Source of the DNA: Panacibacter ginsenosidivorans
Lineage (GTDB): Bacteria; Bacteroidota; Bacteroidia; Chitinophagales; Chitinophagaceae
DNA: 64,000 nucleotides
NCBI RefSeq assembly: GCF_007971225.1
Contig: NZ_CP042435.1
Coordinates: 4,963,501-5,027,500, forward strand
Reading direction: 5' to 3'
Of this stretch, positions 1 to 10,300 are shown piece by piece (the stretch's first letter is position 1; every line of letters starts with the position of its first letter). The translations under genes and the position numbers were made by a program. The notes beneath the pieces were generated by a model, which ran no database searches, was not told the origin of the DNA, and worked only from the letters and a program-made list of their open reading frames with translations.

Positions 1-2206
1 TGAAAACAGGATTAGTAGAGGAAAATTTATAGTGATCGTCAAAACTAGGCAGTGACCCAATCAAAAGACTTCCTGGTGTTCTCAGATTGATCCATTGATC
101 CTGGTTAGTAGGGAAACGATATGCCTGCTGGTAGGAAAGACGTATACGATTGTCTTTGGCAACTTTTACAGAAGCTGTTACTCGTGGTGTAAAGCGACCG
201 TCGAAATTTTCATTTTTATCAAATCTTCCTGAGGCAGTTAATTTCAATACATCATTAAGCAAAGCCTTTTGTAATTGTACGTAACCACCAAATTCTCCAA
301 TTTTTATAGAACCCATTGTATCAGCGAAAATAGTACCATTAGAATTTAAGTTATACCAGCGATAGCTGGCACCTACAAGAACATCTATTACTTTAATATA
401 AGGAGTCAAGTTATATTGTCCTTCGAATTGATATAGACTTGATTTATCTGCAAATTGTGAGCCTCCTTTGCTGATAGAGGTAGTAACTGAATTATTAAAA
501 GCAGTATTAAATGCCGCAGATCCAGGCAAAGCCCTTCCTGAATCAGCTTTACTGCGGGCATACGCATGTGCAGTTTCAGCATCACCCCCACCTAAAACAA
601 CACCTGAATAATAACCCACATATTGTCCAAACCAATCACTATTTGCTTTCCATGCATTGTTTACTGCCAAAGCAGTAAGCGTTGAAGCATAGGAGTCGCC
701 TGAATTTTCCTGAGTAGTATACCCTCTGAAGAACCAGTTTTTGCTTTTGATTTCTAATTTATATTGACCAATTCTAAAATTTTTTAATGAATATCTGTCA
801 GCACCTGTATAAACACTTGTTCCTGATCCCCAATTACCTGTTAGCGATAGCTGGGTGCTGTTTGTTATATTAAAATATAAACCAGCAGTAAATTTTAAAT
901 TTTTGGCATCATAATTAACGATATCCTTTTCATAATAGCCGGTGCGGCTTACATTCTGCGAGCCATAAATATTATTCCTTAAACCCAAATAAAATGGCAA
1001 AAGGTTTGTTGTAGATTGAGCCAAACCACCACTGGGGTCAATATTATAAAGTCCACCGATTGCAGCAGTAACTTGATCGGGAGTTGGCATCGGAGAAGGT
1101 AGGTACGTATTCAAATAGTTTACTATATCTAAAGTACCTCCTGTTGCGGCAAGTATACCTTGCTGAGTTTGATATTGTACAACGTTTGCAAATGCATTCA
1201 TATTCGCGCTTGCTTCATCACCAAATACATTCACTCCATCGTAATTAGGGTCACTAGCTCTTGTGCCTGGTATTATTTTGCTCAGTACGTTGGTGCGTAA
1301 AAGATTAGTACTGTCATCAGCCTGCCAATCATCTGCTTTTATATATTCTGCACCAACTTTAAAAGCAAATTTCTCAGAGATTTTTTTACCCCAGCGCAAA
1401 CTCCAGTCATAAAAAGGAGAAGCATCATGCCTGTAATCGCTTACATGGTTAACACCTTGTTTTATCTGGAAACTTACACCCTGGTATTTGAAAGGGTCCT
1501 TACTGGTTACCAGCAAAGTACCATTCATGCCACCTGAACCATACAGTGCAGAAGATGCGCCGGATAATAATTCCATATTATCTACATCGAGTTCTGAGAG
1601 GCCTATTACATTCCCTACTGAAAAATTTAATGCAGGTGCAGCATTATCCATCCCATCTACCAACTGGTTAAAACGATAATTACCGCTTCCGTTGAAACCT
1701 CTTGTACTTACTGTTTTAAAAGTATAACTGGAAGTTGTTATATCTACGCCTTTCAGGTTATTTAATGCATCATAGTAACTGGCACCTGGTGTATTGCGAA
1801 TTGTAGAGGAATTAACCCTGTCAATTGAAACTGGCGCCTCCATAATACGTTGCGGCAGTCTTGTAGCAGCAACTACAATATCCTGACCAAGCGCATATGA
1901 TACTGTTAATTCTATGCTTATCGAGGCCTCACCATTGAACTCTACTTCTTTGGTCTCATAACCAATGGAACTAACAACTAAAGTAAAAGGAGGCTTCTGT
2001 GTTGTAGTGAACTTAAAGTTCCCCCTGTCATCTGTATAAGCACCCGCCGATGACCCTTTGACCATAACCGAAACAGCAGCAATAGATTCCTTGGTACCGC
2101 TATTCTTAACATTACCGGAAACGGCCGTAAGACTTTGGGCAAAACTGTTCAGGCTTATGCAACATATGGTGATGCAAACCATTAGAATGCGCTGACTCTT
2201 TCCCAT
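1..2206 (-). CDS. TonB-dependent outer-membrane receptor (C-terminus outside window)
   Basis: Reading leftward from an ATG at 2204-2206, one frame stays open to the window edge (735 codons). It starts with a signal peptide ending near SFAQ (residue ~24). A carboxypeptidase-like regulatory domain follows at about 26-105, with the typical GxFxFTT and SIGYETKEVEF strands. A plug domain covers about 110-235 (STRGFNGSGN, QLVDGMDNA, LYGSGGMNGTLLV). The remainder has the alternating pattern of a 22-strand beta-barrel. Such proteins import large ligands across the outer membrane using TonB energy. No SusD partner is visible in the window, so the substrate is unknown. It is divergent from purC, which starts 148 bases away. 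The family call is secure; the ligand is not. Confidence 0.9.
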   Translation of the reverse strand, partial: MGKSQRILMVCITICCISLNSFAQSLTAVSGNVKNSGTKESIAAVSVMVKGSSAGAYTDDRGNFKFTTTQKPPFTLVVSSIGYETKEVEFNGEASISIELTVSYALGQDIVVAATRLPQRIMEAPVSIDRVNSSTIRNTPGASYYDALNNLKGVDITTSSYTFKTVSTRGFNGSGNYRFNQLVDGMDNAAPALNFSVGNVIGLSELDVDNMELLSGASSALYGSGGMNGTLLVTSKDPFKYQGVSFQIKQGVNHVSDYRHDASPFYDWSLRWGKKISEKFAFKVGAEYIKADDWQADDSTNLLRTNVLSKIIPGTRASDPNYDGVNVFGDEASANMNAFANVVQYQTQQGILAATGGTLDIVNYLNTYLPSPMPTPDQVTAAIGGLYNIDPSGGLAQSTTNLLPFYLGLRNNIYGSQNVSRTGYYEKDIVNYDAKNLKFTAGLYFNITNSTQLSLTGNWGSGTSVYTGADRYSLKNFRIGQYKLEIKSKNWFFRGYTTQENSGDSYASTLTALAVNNAWKANSDWFGQYVGYYSGVVLGGGDAETAHAYARSKADSGRALPGSAAFNTAFNNSVTTSISKGGSQFADKSSLYQFEGQYNLTPYIKVIDVLVGASYRWYNLNSNGTIFADTMGSIKIGEFGGYVQLQKALLNDVLKLTASGRFDKNENFDGRFTPRVTASVKVAKDNRIRLSYQQAYRFPTNQDQWINLRTPGSLLIGSLPSFDDHYKFSSTNPVF

Positions 2207-2341
2207 AAGGATGTTATTTTAGTTGTTGAACAGACAATGATAACAATTGTTATTTTTTTACAAAAATTTTTCTTGTCCACATTTGTGCAGATAAATTAAG
2301 CTATTTCCTTCAGAATGCCATGTATTAAAACGATTATCAGG

Positions 2342-2349
2342 TAATTTTG
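2342..2349 (+). promoter_or_regulatory. Bacteroidota -7 box upstream of purC
   Basis: TAATTTTG matches the TAnnTTTG -7 consensus of the Bacteroidota primary sigma factor. It lies only four bases before the purC ATG, so the transcript would have a very short leader or none. Position and match are seen; promoter activity is inferred. Confidence 0.45.
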
Positions 2350-2353
2350 ACGC

Positions 2354-3283
2354 ATGGCAAACTTTAAATTCCCCCACCAGACCTCTTTTTACAAAGGAAA
2401 AGTAAGAGATGTTTATAGCATCAATGATCAATGGCTGGTAATGGTTGCAAGTAATCGTATTTCGGCTTTTGATGTTATTTTACCAAGACCTATACCTTAT
2501 AAAGGACAGGTTTTGAATCAAATAGCTGCATATATGCTGGATGCAACCAAAGATATTTGTCCCAATTGGCTTACAGATACTCCTGCACCCAACGTGGCCA
2601 TCGGTAAAAAATGCGTGCCCTTCAAAATTGAAATGGTTGTTCGGGGCAATCTTACCGGCCATGCATGGCGTACCTATAACTCTGGTAAACGAACTTTATG
2701 CGGTGTAAGTATGCAGGAAGGGATGAAAGAAAATGATTTTTTTTCTGCACCCATTATAACGCCTTCTACAAAGGCATCCGAAGGGCATGATGAAGATATT
2801 TCTGCAGCTGAGATTATCGCTACAGGTCTTGCTACACAAGAAGAATGGGAAATATTAAGCAAATACGCACTCGCACTTTTTGCAAGAGGTAAAGAAATTG
2901 CTGCAAAAAGAGGTTTAATACTCGTTGATACAAAATATGAGTTTGGTAAACTTGGTGATGAGATCATTCTAATGGATGAAATTCATACGCCCGATTCTTC
3001 CCGCTATTTTTATGCAGATGGTTTTGAAGAAAGACAGCAAAAAGGCGAGCGCCAAAAACAATTGAGTAAAGAATTTGTACGTGAATGGCTTATAGCCAAC
3101 AACTTTATGGGTAAGGAGGGGCAAACCGTTCCGGAGATGAAAGATGAATGGGTTGATACTATCTCTAAACGCTATATTGAATTATACGAGCATGTAATAG
3201 GCGAAAAATTCATTCCGCAGGAATTGAGCGATGATGAAACCTATGCCCGCATTATAAAAAGTCTTGAACATTTATCGGCATAA
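2354..3283 (+). CDS. purC: Phosphoribosylaminoimidazole-succinocarboxamide synthase (SAICAR synthetase)
   Basis: This cytosolic enzyme of purine synthesis joins CAIR and aspartate with ATP to give SAICAR. The 309-residue length fits the longer PurC form. Visible signatures are the N-terminal nucleotide loop KGKVRDVY (15-22), SNRISAFDV, the substrate segment [13 protein letters not shown], and [13 protein letters not shown]. The ATG is the first in frame and is preceded by a -7 box. It stands alone; no other pur gene is adjacent. A repeat element lies just downstream. Confidence 0.96.
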   Translation: MANFKFPHQTSFYKGKVRDVYSINDQWLVMVASNRISAFDVILPRPIPYKGQVLNQIAAYMLDATKDICPNWLTDTPAPNVAIGKKCVPFKIEMVVRGNLTGHAWRTYNSGKRTLCGVSMQEGMKENDFFSAPIITPSTKASEGHDEDISAAEIIATGLATQEEWEILSKYALALFARGKEIAAKRGLILVDTKYEFGKLGDEIILMDEIHTPDSSRYFYADGFEERQQKGERQKQLSKEFVREWLIANNFMGKEGQTVPEMKDEWVDTISKRYIELYEHVIGEKFIPQELSDDETYARIIKSLEHLSA

Positions 3284-3311
3284 AATATTTTACTTTCACT
3301 GGTGATTAACG

Positions 3312-3377
3312 TTCCGAACGTACAAGTGAGTGACACAACAGGCTATGAGTAATATTACCAAAGCCGGTTTCAAAAAA
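3312..3377 (+). repeat. Intergenic repeat, type B half element (locus 1)
   Basis: Core GTACAAGTGAGTGACACAAC at 3320-3339, followed by GGCTATGAG and an outer tail resembling AAAGCCGGTTTCA. It fills most of the gap between purC and the HAD gene. Confidence 0.85.
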
Positions 3378-3417
3378 ATACTTACCAAAACTTTAAACGG
3401 AAACTCAAAAACTGCTC

Positions 3418-4077
3418 ATGCAACTGAATACGGTTATTTTCGACATGGATGGATTATTGATAGACAGTGAACCACTCTGGAACGAAGCGGCAGCAGAGGT
3501 TTTCAAAATGTATGGCGTTACACTCTCCGAAGAACAATACAACAGCACTACAGGGCTGCGCACCAAAGAATTTGTACAATGGTGGTTTCAAAAATTCAAT
3601 CTTGGTGATGCAGAACATGCACGTGCAGAAAAACTGATCTTCGAAAAAGTGATGCACAAAATAGAAGCAAAAGGAAACGTAATGCCCGGCGTGCAATATA
3701 TTTTTCGCTTTTTTTATGAACGTCAGTTTAAAATTGGCATAGCTTCTTCTTCGCCGCTTGATATGATAGATATGGCCATTGCCATGTGCGGCATCAAAAA
3801 TTTTGTGCAGGCAAAAGCATCTGCGGAAGACCTGCCTTATGGCAAACCGCACCCACAGGTTTATCTTGATTGCGCTGCAAGTCTCAATGCAGATCCCTTG
3901 GCCTGTCTGTGTTTCGAAGATTCTTTTCCCGGGCTTATCGCTGTAAAAGCAGCACGTATGAAATGCGTGGTAGTGCCGCATTTCAGCCAGCAAAAGAGTG
4001 ACCGGTGGACTATTGCCGATCTAAAAATTTCTTCTCTTCAAAACTTTGGCGAACTACATTTGAATTTATTACAATAA
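3418..4077 (+). CDS. HAD-superfamily sugar-phosphatase (beta-phosphoglucomutase / HxpB-like)
   Basis: A 219-residue haloacid-dehalogenase hydrolase. Motif I is DMDGLLIDSEP, with nucleophile D9 and acid/base D11. A four-helix cap follows (about 16-85), then motif II serines in GIASSSP, motif III lysine in YGKPHP, and motif IV FEDS with its metal-binding acids. The DSEPLW segment after motif I is typical of the YniC/HxpB and beta-phosphoglucomutase group. The likely substrate is a hexose or hexitol phosphate, but the exact one cannot be read from the sequence. It is a single gene between two repeat elements and shows no operon link. Confidence 0.88.
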   Translation: MQLNTVIFDMDGLLIDSEPLWNEAAAEVFKMYGVTLSEEQYNSTTGLRTKEFVQWWFQKFNLGDAEHARAEKLIFEKVMHKIEAKGNVMPGVQYIFRFFYERQFKIGIASSSPLDMIDMAIAMCGIKNFVQAKASAEDLPYGKPHPQVYLDCAASLNADPLACLCFEDSFPGLIAVKAARMKCVVVPHFSQQKSDRWTIADLKISSLQNFGELHLNLLQ

Positions 4078-4087
4078 TATTTTTTGT

Positions 4088-4217
4088 TTGCCGGCTGCAA
4101 TGCACTGGGCATCTCCTGTTGTGTCACTCACTTGTACGTTCAGATCAATAATGAACAGAAAGTACAAGAGTGCGACGCAACGAATGCATCATAGGTATGC
4201 TGCAGCCGGGTTCATAA
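4088..4217. repeat. Intergenic repeat, full inverted pair B/A (locus 2)
   Basis: This is the best-preserved complete element. A type B core in minus orientation (4118-4137) faces a type A core in plus orientation (4162-4181). The outer tails are also inverted: GCCGGCTGCAATGCA on the left, and TGCTGCAGCCGGGTTCATAA on the right. The whole ~130 bases can fold into one long imperfect hairpin. Confidence 0.9.
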
Positions 4218-4343
4218 AGGAAATAATACTTTCCAACTGTATATACCTGTTTACTACTTTATATACTTAGATACAACTTATGTAATTCTTTCACATTTGC
4301 ATCTGTACTATAATCGTTTAATTTGTAACATCAATAAGAATGT

Positions 4344-7300
4344 ATGAAAAGATTACTGGCATTGTTCATTTTTATAATTGCAGCCATCATGTCAAATGCA
4401 CAGAAAAAAGATAATGCTTATATAAAACAATGGCAGGAAATTGATACGCTTATACTTTCAAAAGACCTTCCAAAAACTGCGCTGAAAAAAGTTAAGTTGC
4501 TATACGCAGATGCAAAAGCTAAAGGAATAAAAGATCAGTTGATAAAAGCATTGCTGTACAGGATGAGTCTTGAAAATGATATAAACGAAGAAAACCCAAA
4601 TGTAAATGATGCATTGCTGAAAGCAGAGATCAATGCCGCAAAAGATGAAGTGCAGAAAAGTATTTTATATGTATTGCTTGCTTATAACTATGAAAATTAT
4701 TTTGATGAACATGCGTGGCAGTTCAGTGAAAGAAGTAAGACAATAAATTTTAAGAAGGAAGATGTAGCTACATGGAGCGCTGATGATTTTAACCGTGAGA
4801 TCGGTGCTTTATATAATAAGGCATTGCAACCTGCCGCTGCTTTGCAAAGAACATCTCTGAAATTTTATAATGCTATTATTATAAAAGGCAACGCAGGCAA
4901 TTTGCGACCAACTCTTTATGATCTTATTGCACATAAAGTGCTTGATCATTTTAAAAATGATAACAACTATATAACGCAACCGGATTATACATTTGAAATT
5001 AAAGAAGAAGCCGCTTTATCAACTGCTGACAATTTTATTCAGCATAGTTTTAAATCAGTTGATTCAACTTCTAACATACTGAAAGCTTTACAACTGTTTC
5101 AGCAGTTGATGCAGTTTCATAAAGCTGATAAAGATCCATCGGCATTGATCGATGTAAATATTGAACGAATAGAATGGGTGAATGAAAAAGCTGTTATTGA
5201 CGAGAAAGAAGCATTGTATAAAACAGCATTAGAGGAGATAACCACAAAATATGCAAACAACAGTGTAGCTGCACAGGCCTGGTATTTGCTAGCAAAGATT
5301 TATGCAGATAAAGCAGGGACTTACAAACCTTTTGGCGATACTACCAACAGGTATGCTTATATAAAAACAAAAGAAATCATCAATGCAAGATTGAAACAGG
5401 ATACTATTGCAAGTGAAGGCAGAAGTAATATGCTGCAGCTGCAAAACAGTATTAATACAATTGAATTACAAACACAGGTAGAAGGTATTAATATTCCCGG
5501 GCAGCCCTTTCGGATGCTGGTAAATTACCGGAATATTGAAACGATGCACATAAGAATTATCAATGCATCCGAACTCAAAAAAATAAAATTAGAAAGATGG
5601 GATGAAAGTTTCTGGAAAGAGCTTTCAAAGCTTTCATTCACAAAAAGCTATACGCAGTCATTACCAGCTACAAAAGATTACCAGCAACATGCAACTGAAG
5701 TAAAAATAGATGCATTGAAGCCTGGTGATTATGCTATCCTTGCTTGCAGCAGCAAAAACTTCGATCCTTCCAAAGACAAAATGATATTGCAGCGTTTTGA
5801 TGTTTCCAATATTAGTTATATCAATAACGGTGATGATTATTTTGTCTTACACCGCGAAACAGGCGCAGCGCTTACAACTGCTGTTGTCAAATACAGTGTG
5901 GAAACATACGATAATAAGAAAGGAGATTACATAGCGGGCAATTTCATAACTATTCCTGTTGATTCAAACGGTATGTTTCATTTACCTGTAACAAAGATCA
6001 GCAACCGGAGAAATACTATTCTTCATTTTACTTATGGAGATGATACGCTTGAAACAAGGAGCAATGATTATTACAGGCCTTATAATAATGTGCAGGAAGA
6101 AGACACAACAGATTTTGAACGCAGAAATACAAAAATATTTTTCTTTACAGACAGAAGTATTTATCGTCCCGGTCAAATTATTTTCTTTAAAGGTATTGCG
6201 GTAACAAAAGATAAGATCAGCAATCGCCCAAAAATACTTTCAACTAAAGCAGCGATCGATATTTTATTAAAAGATGTAAATAATAAGCAGGTAGATTCAA
6301 TTGAAGTAAACCTGAATGAATATGGCTCATTTACGGGTAAGTTTAAGATACCTCAGAATACACTTACCGGTAATTTTTCCATTGTTGCAGAAACATTGCA
6401 AGGGTTTGCAGGCATTAGTGTAGAAGAATACAAACGTCCAAAATTTTATGTTGAGTTTGATACGCTAAAATCAGCATACAAATTAAATGATACCATAATT
6501 ATAACAGGCTATGCCAAATCTTATGCAGGTAATGTAATGGATAATGCTACGGTAAAATTCAATGTACAGCGCAATACAAGATTTTTATATCCATGGATGT
6601 TTTGGAAGATTAGTTGGCCAAGAGGTAATGCACAACAAATTGCAGATGGCATTATCAAAACAGATGCAACCGGAAAGTTTGAAATCAGTTTTATTGCAAA
6701 ACCTGATAATAGTATTGATAAAGCAACAGAACCTGTTTTTGATTTTAGTATTGAAGCAGCAGTTACAGATATGAGCGGCGAAACAAGAGAAGGGAAGAGC
6801 AGTGTGTCTGTTGGTTATAAATCATTGCAATTATCTGTCGCAGTTCCTGCAACAGCAGAGCTCAATGAATTCAAAGAGATCGCTATAAGTGCAAAGAATC
6901 TTTCAGGACAAAATGTACCAACAGATGTAAACATCAGTATTGCGCCATTACAATCACCGGCAAAAATTTATAGAGAAAGATTATGGGATCAACCCGATCA
7001 ATTCAGTTTAAGCAAAAATGAATTTGAAAAAGCTTTTCCTTATGACCTTTATGAAAATGAAAGCGATCACCGCAACTGGCAAAAGAAAGAAGTGCTTGTA
7101 AGTGAAACGCTTAACACAGAGGTTAATTCAAAATTCAAAATTCAAAATTTAAAACTTGGAGAAGGGTGGTACGTAATTGAAGCAACGGCAAAGGATAAAG
7201 AAGGCAATGCTGTTAAAGATGTACAATATATTCAGCTCTATAATAAAGATTCATCTGTATTGGCTTCCAAAGAAACAGCATGGAGCAATATTGTTGCAGC

Positions 7301-10300
7301 TTCTGTACAACCCGGGGAACAGGCAAAATTATTGATCGGTTCATCTTATGAAAATGTAAACCTTATTTTAAATACAGATTACAAATCAACGCCACAAAGC
7401 GATACCAGTTATTATGCATTCTATAAACTGAATAATCAAAAGCAACTCTATTCCTACAGCGTAAAAGAAGCAGACAGAAATGGTCTTGGCATCTGGTATG
7501 CATTTGTAAAGAACAACCGTTTCTATACGGGCGGCACTTCTATAGAAATTCCATACATCAATAAAGACCTGCAAATAGATTATAATACATACCGCAACAA
7601 AACAGAACCTGGTAGTGAAGAAAAATGGACAGTAACAGTTAAAGGAGATGATAAAGAAAAAGCAACAGCAGAACTATTAACTGCTATGTATGATGCATCG
7701 CTTGACCAGTTTAAACCGCATAGCTGGTACAAGCCGGATGTATGGTCTGTTGGATATAGTAATAATAATTGGAGTAGTAGAGAATCTTTTAAAATAAATA
7801 ATTCTCAACCAAATTATTTGCCAAATAATATAGAAATTTTTTACACTACCTATAATAGATTAGCAATTCAAGGAGAAGATTTCTGGGGAGAAAATTATTT
7901 TTTGCAAGCGGGAAAAGTTAGAACTATTAATCAAGTTGGCTATGCAAATGATATTGTAGCTGCGCCAATGGCAATGAAATCAGTACCCGGTAGTGGAGAT
8001 GTTATTAGAATTCGTGGTGCTGCTTCTATAGAAAGCAATGCAACTCCTTTATATATAATTGATGGTGTTCCAACGGAAAAAAATATTAATGAAATACCTC
8101 CAGATGATATTTTAAGTGTGACAGTTTTAAAGAATGAACAGGCGATTGCCTTATATGGTGCAAAAGCTTCAAATGGGGTAGTTATAATTACAACAAAATC
8201 TGGCTCTAAAAAAGATGAGCCACAAATCCAACCCCGGAAAAATTTCAACGAAACAGCCTTTTTCTTTCCGCAATTACATGCAGACACTGCAGGTAACTAT
8301 ACATTCAGCTTTACCATGCCGGAAGCATTAACGCAATGGAAATGGTTAAGCTTTGCGCATACAAAAGAACTGGCATTTGGACTACAGCAGCAAACCATTG
8401 TAACACAAAAAACATTGATGGTGCAACCCAACCTGCCGCGCTTTTTACGGGAAGGAGATAAGGTGGAATTAACCGCACGGATCAGCAATCTCAGCGACAG
8501 TGCATTAACAGGCACAGCCTCTTTGCAATTGTTTGATGCCATTACTAATCAACCTGTAGATGGTTTGTTCCAAAGTGTTTTTCCTGACCAATACTTTACT
8601 GCAGAAGCCAAACAAAGTACCGCAATCAAATTCCCGGTTACCATACCTTTCAATTACAACAAACCACTTACTATAAAAATAATAGCGAGTGCCAAGCCCC
8701 CTTCTCCCCAAGGAGAAGGGCGGGGGGATGAGGTTTCAGATGGCGAAGAAAACACCATTCCTGTTCTCACAAACCGCATGCTTGTGACAGAAACATTGCC
8801 TCTGTATATGCCCGGAGAAGGCTCTAAAGAATTCAAATTCAAAAAATTATTAAACAATACTTCACCCACACTTACCAACGAAAGTATTACAGTAGAGTAT
8901 ACACCGCAACCTGTTTGGTATGCAGTGCAGGCGTTGCCTTATGTAATGGAATATCCATACGAATGTGCAGAGCAAACATTCAATCGTTTTTATGCCAATG
9001 CACTGGCTGCATTTATTGTGGCCAAACATCCCGGCATAAAAGAAGTATTTGAAAAATGGAAAACAGATACAACAGCTTTGATCAGTAATCTTGAAAAGAA
9101 CCAGGAATTAAAACAAATACTTTTAAATGAAACACCATGGGTGCTTGATGCTGCGAATGAAACACAACAAAGAAAAAATATTGCTTTGTTATTTGATGTG
9201 GTTAATATGAGCAGCAGTATGGATAAAGCTTTACAGGAATTGCAACAAATGCAAATGGATAACGGCGCATTCCCCTGGTTCAAAGGAGGCTATGCTGACA
9301 GGTATATTACGCAATACATTTTAACGGGTATTGGCAGGTTGAAAAAACTGGGTGCCTTAAATACAGGCAATACACTGTTGCAGGAAATTGAAACAAAAGC
9401 TTTGCAATACCCGGACCTTGAGATTGCGAAAGATAAAACAAACATCAAAGAAAAAGATCTTAAAAATGATAACCTTGGCAGCACGCAGATCCAGTATTTA
9501 TACATGCGCAGCTTCTTTAACGATAATAAAATAAACGATGCTGCTAAACCTGCACAAAAATATTATCAGCAACAAGCTGAACAATATTGGAACAAGCAAA
9601 GCAATTATTTAAAAGCAATGATCGCTGCAGCTTTATACAGAAGTAATGAACAAACTTTTGCAGATAAGAATATCATTCCATCTATTCTTGAAAATGCAGT
9701 TGTTGATTCCACAAAAGGCATGTACTGGAAAAATAATCCATGGGGTTACTACTGGTACCAAAGCCCGATAGAACAACAGGCATTAATGATAGAACTTATG
9801 CATGAAATGCTAAAGGAGAAAGATAACGAAGCAATAAGTACGAATATTAAAAACATGCAAACATGGCTGTTGCTTAACAAACAAACCAATAACTGGAAAA
9901 CCACCAAAGCCACTGCTGATGCATGTTATGCGTTATTGCTGGCAGGCAGTGGCTTGCAGGAACAGCCACTTGCTGTATCGGTAAACCTGGGTGATTATTC
10001 TATCAACTCTGTTGAAAAAGAACAACAGTCAGGCACAGGTTATTTTAAAGAGCGCATCAACGGTGCTGATGTAAAACCAGAGATGGGTAATATATATGTT
10101 GGGATTTCAAATCCTTTAGCTAAAAGTGCAACAAACCCTCCGTCCTGGGGTGCTGTGTACTGGCAATATTTTGAAGACCTTGATAAAATCACTTCGGCAG
10201 AAACGCCATTGAATTTGCATAAGAAATTATTCATCGAGAAAAATTCATCAACAGGAAAAATATTACAACCAGTGAATGATAATGATGAATTGCATGTTGG

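Noticed and set aside
3454-3993. Long antisense frames inside genes (also 21680-22129, 19365-19823, 61554-62282)
   Set aside because: They mirror strongly supported genes, are rich in Cys, Ser and Phe as expected of shadow frames, and lack starts or signals.
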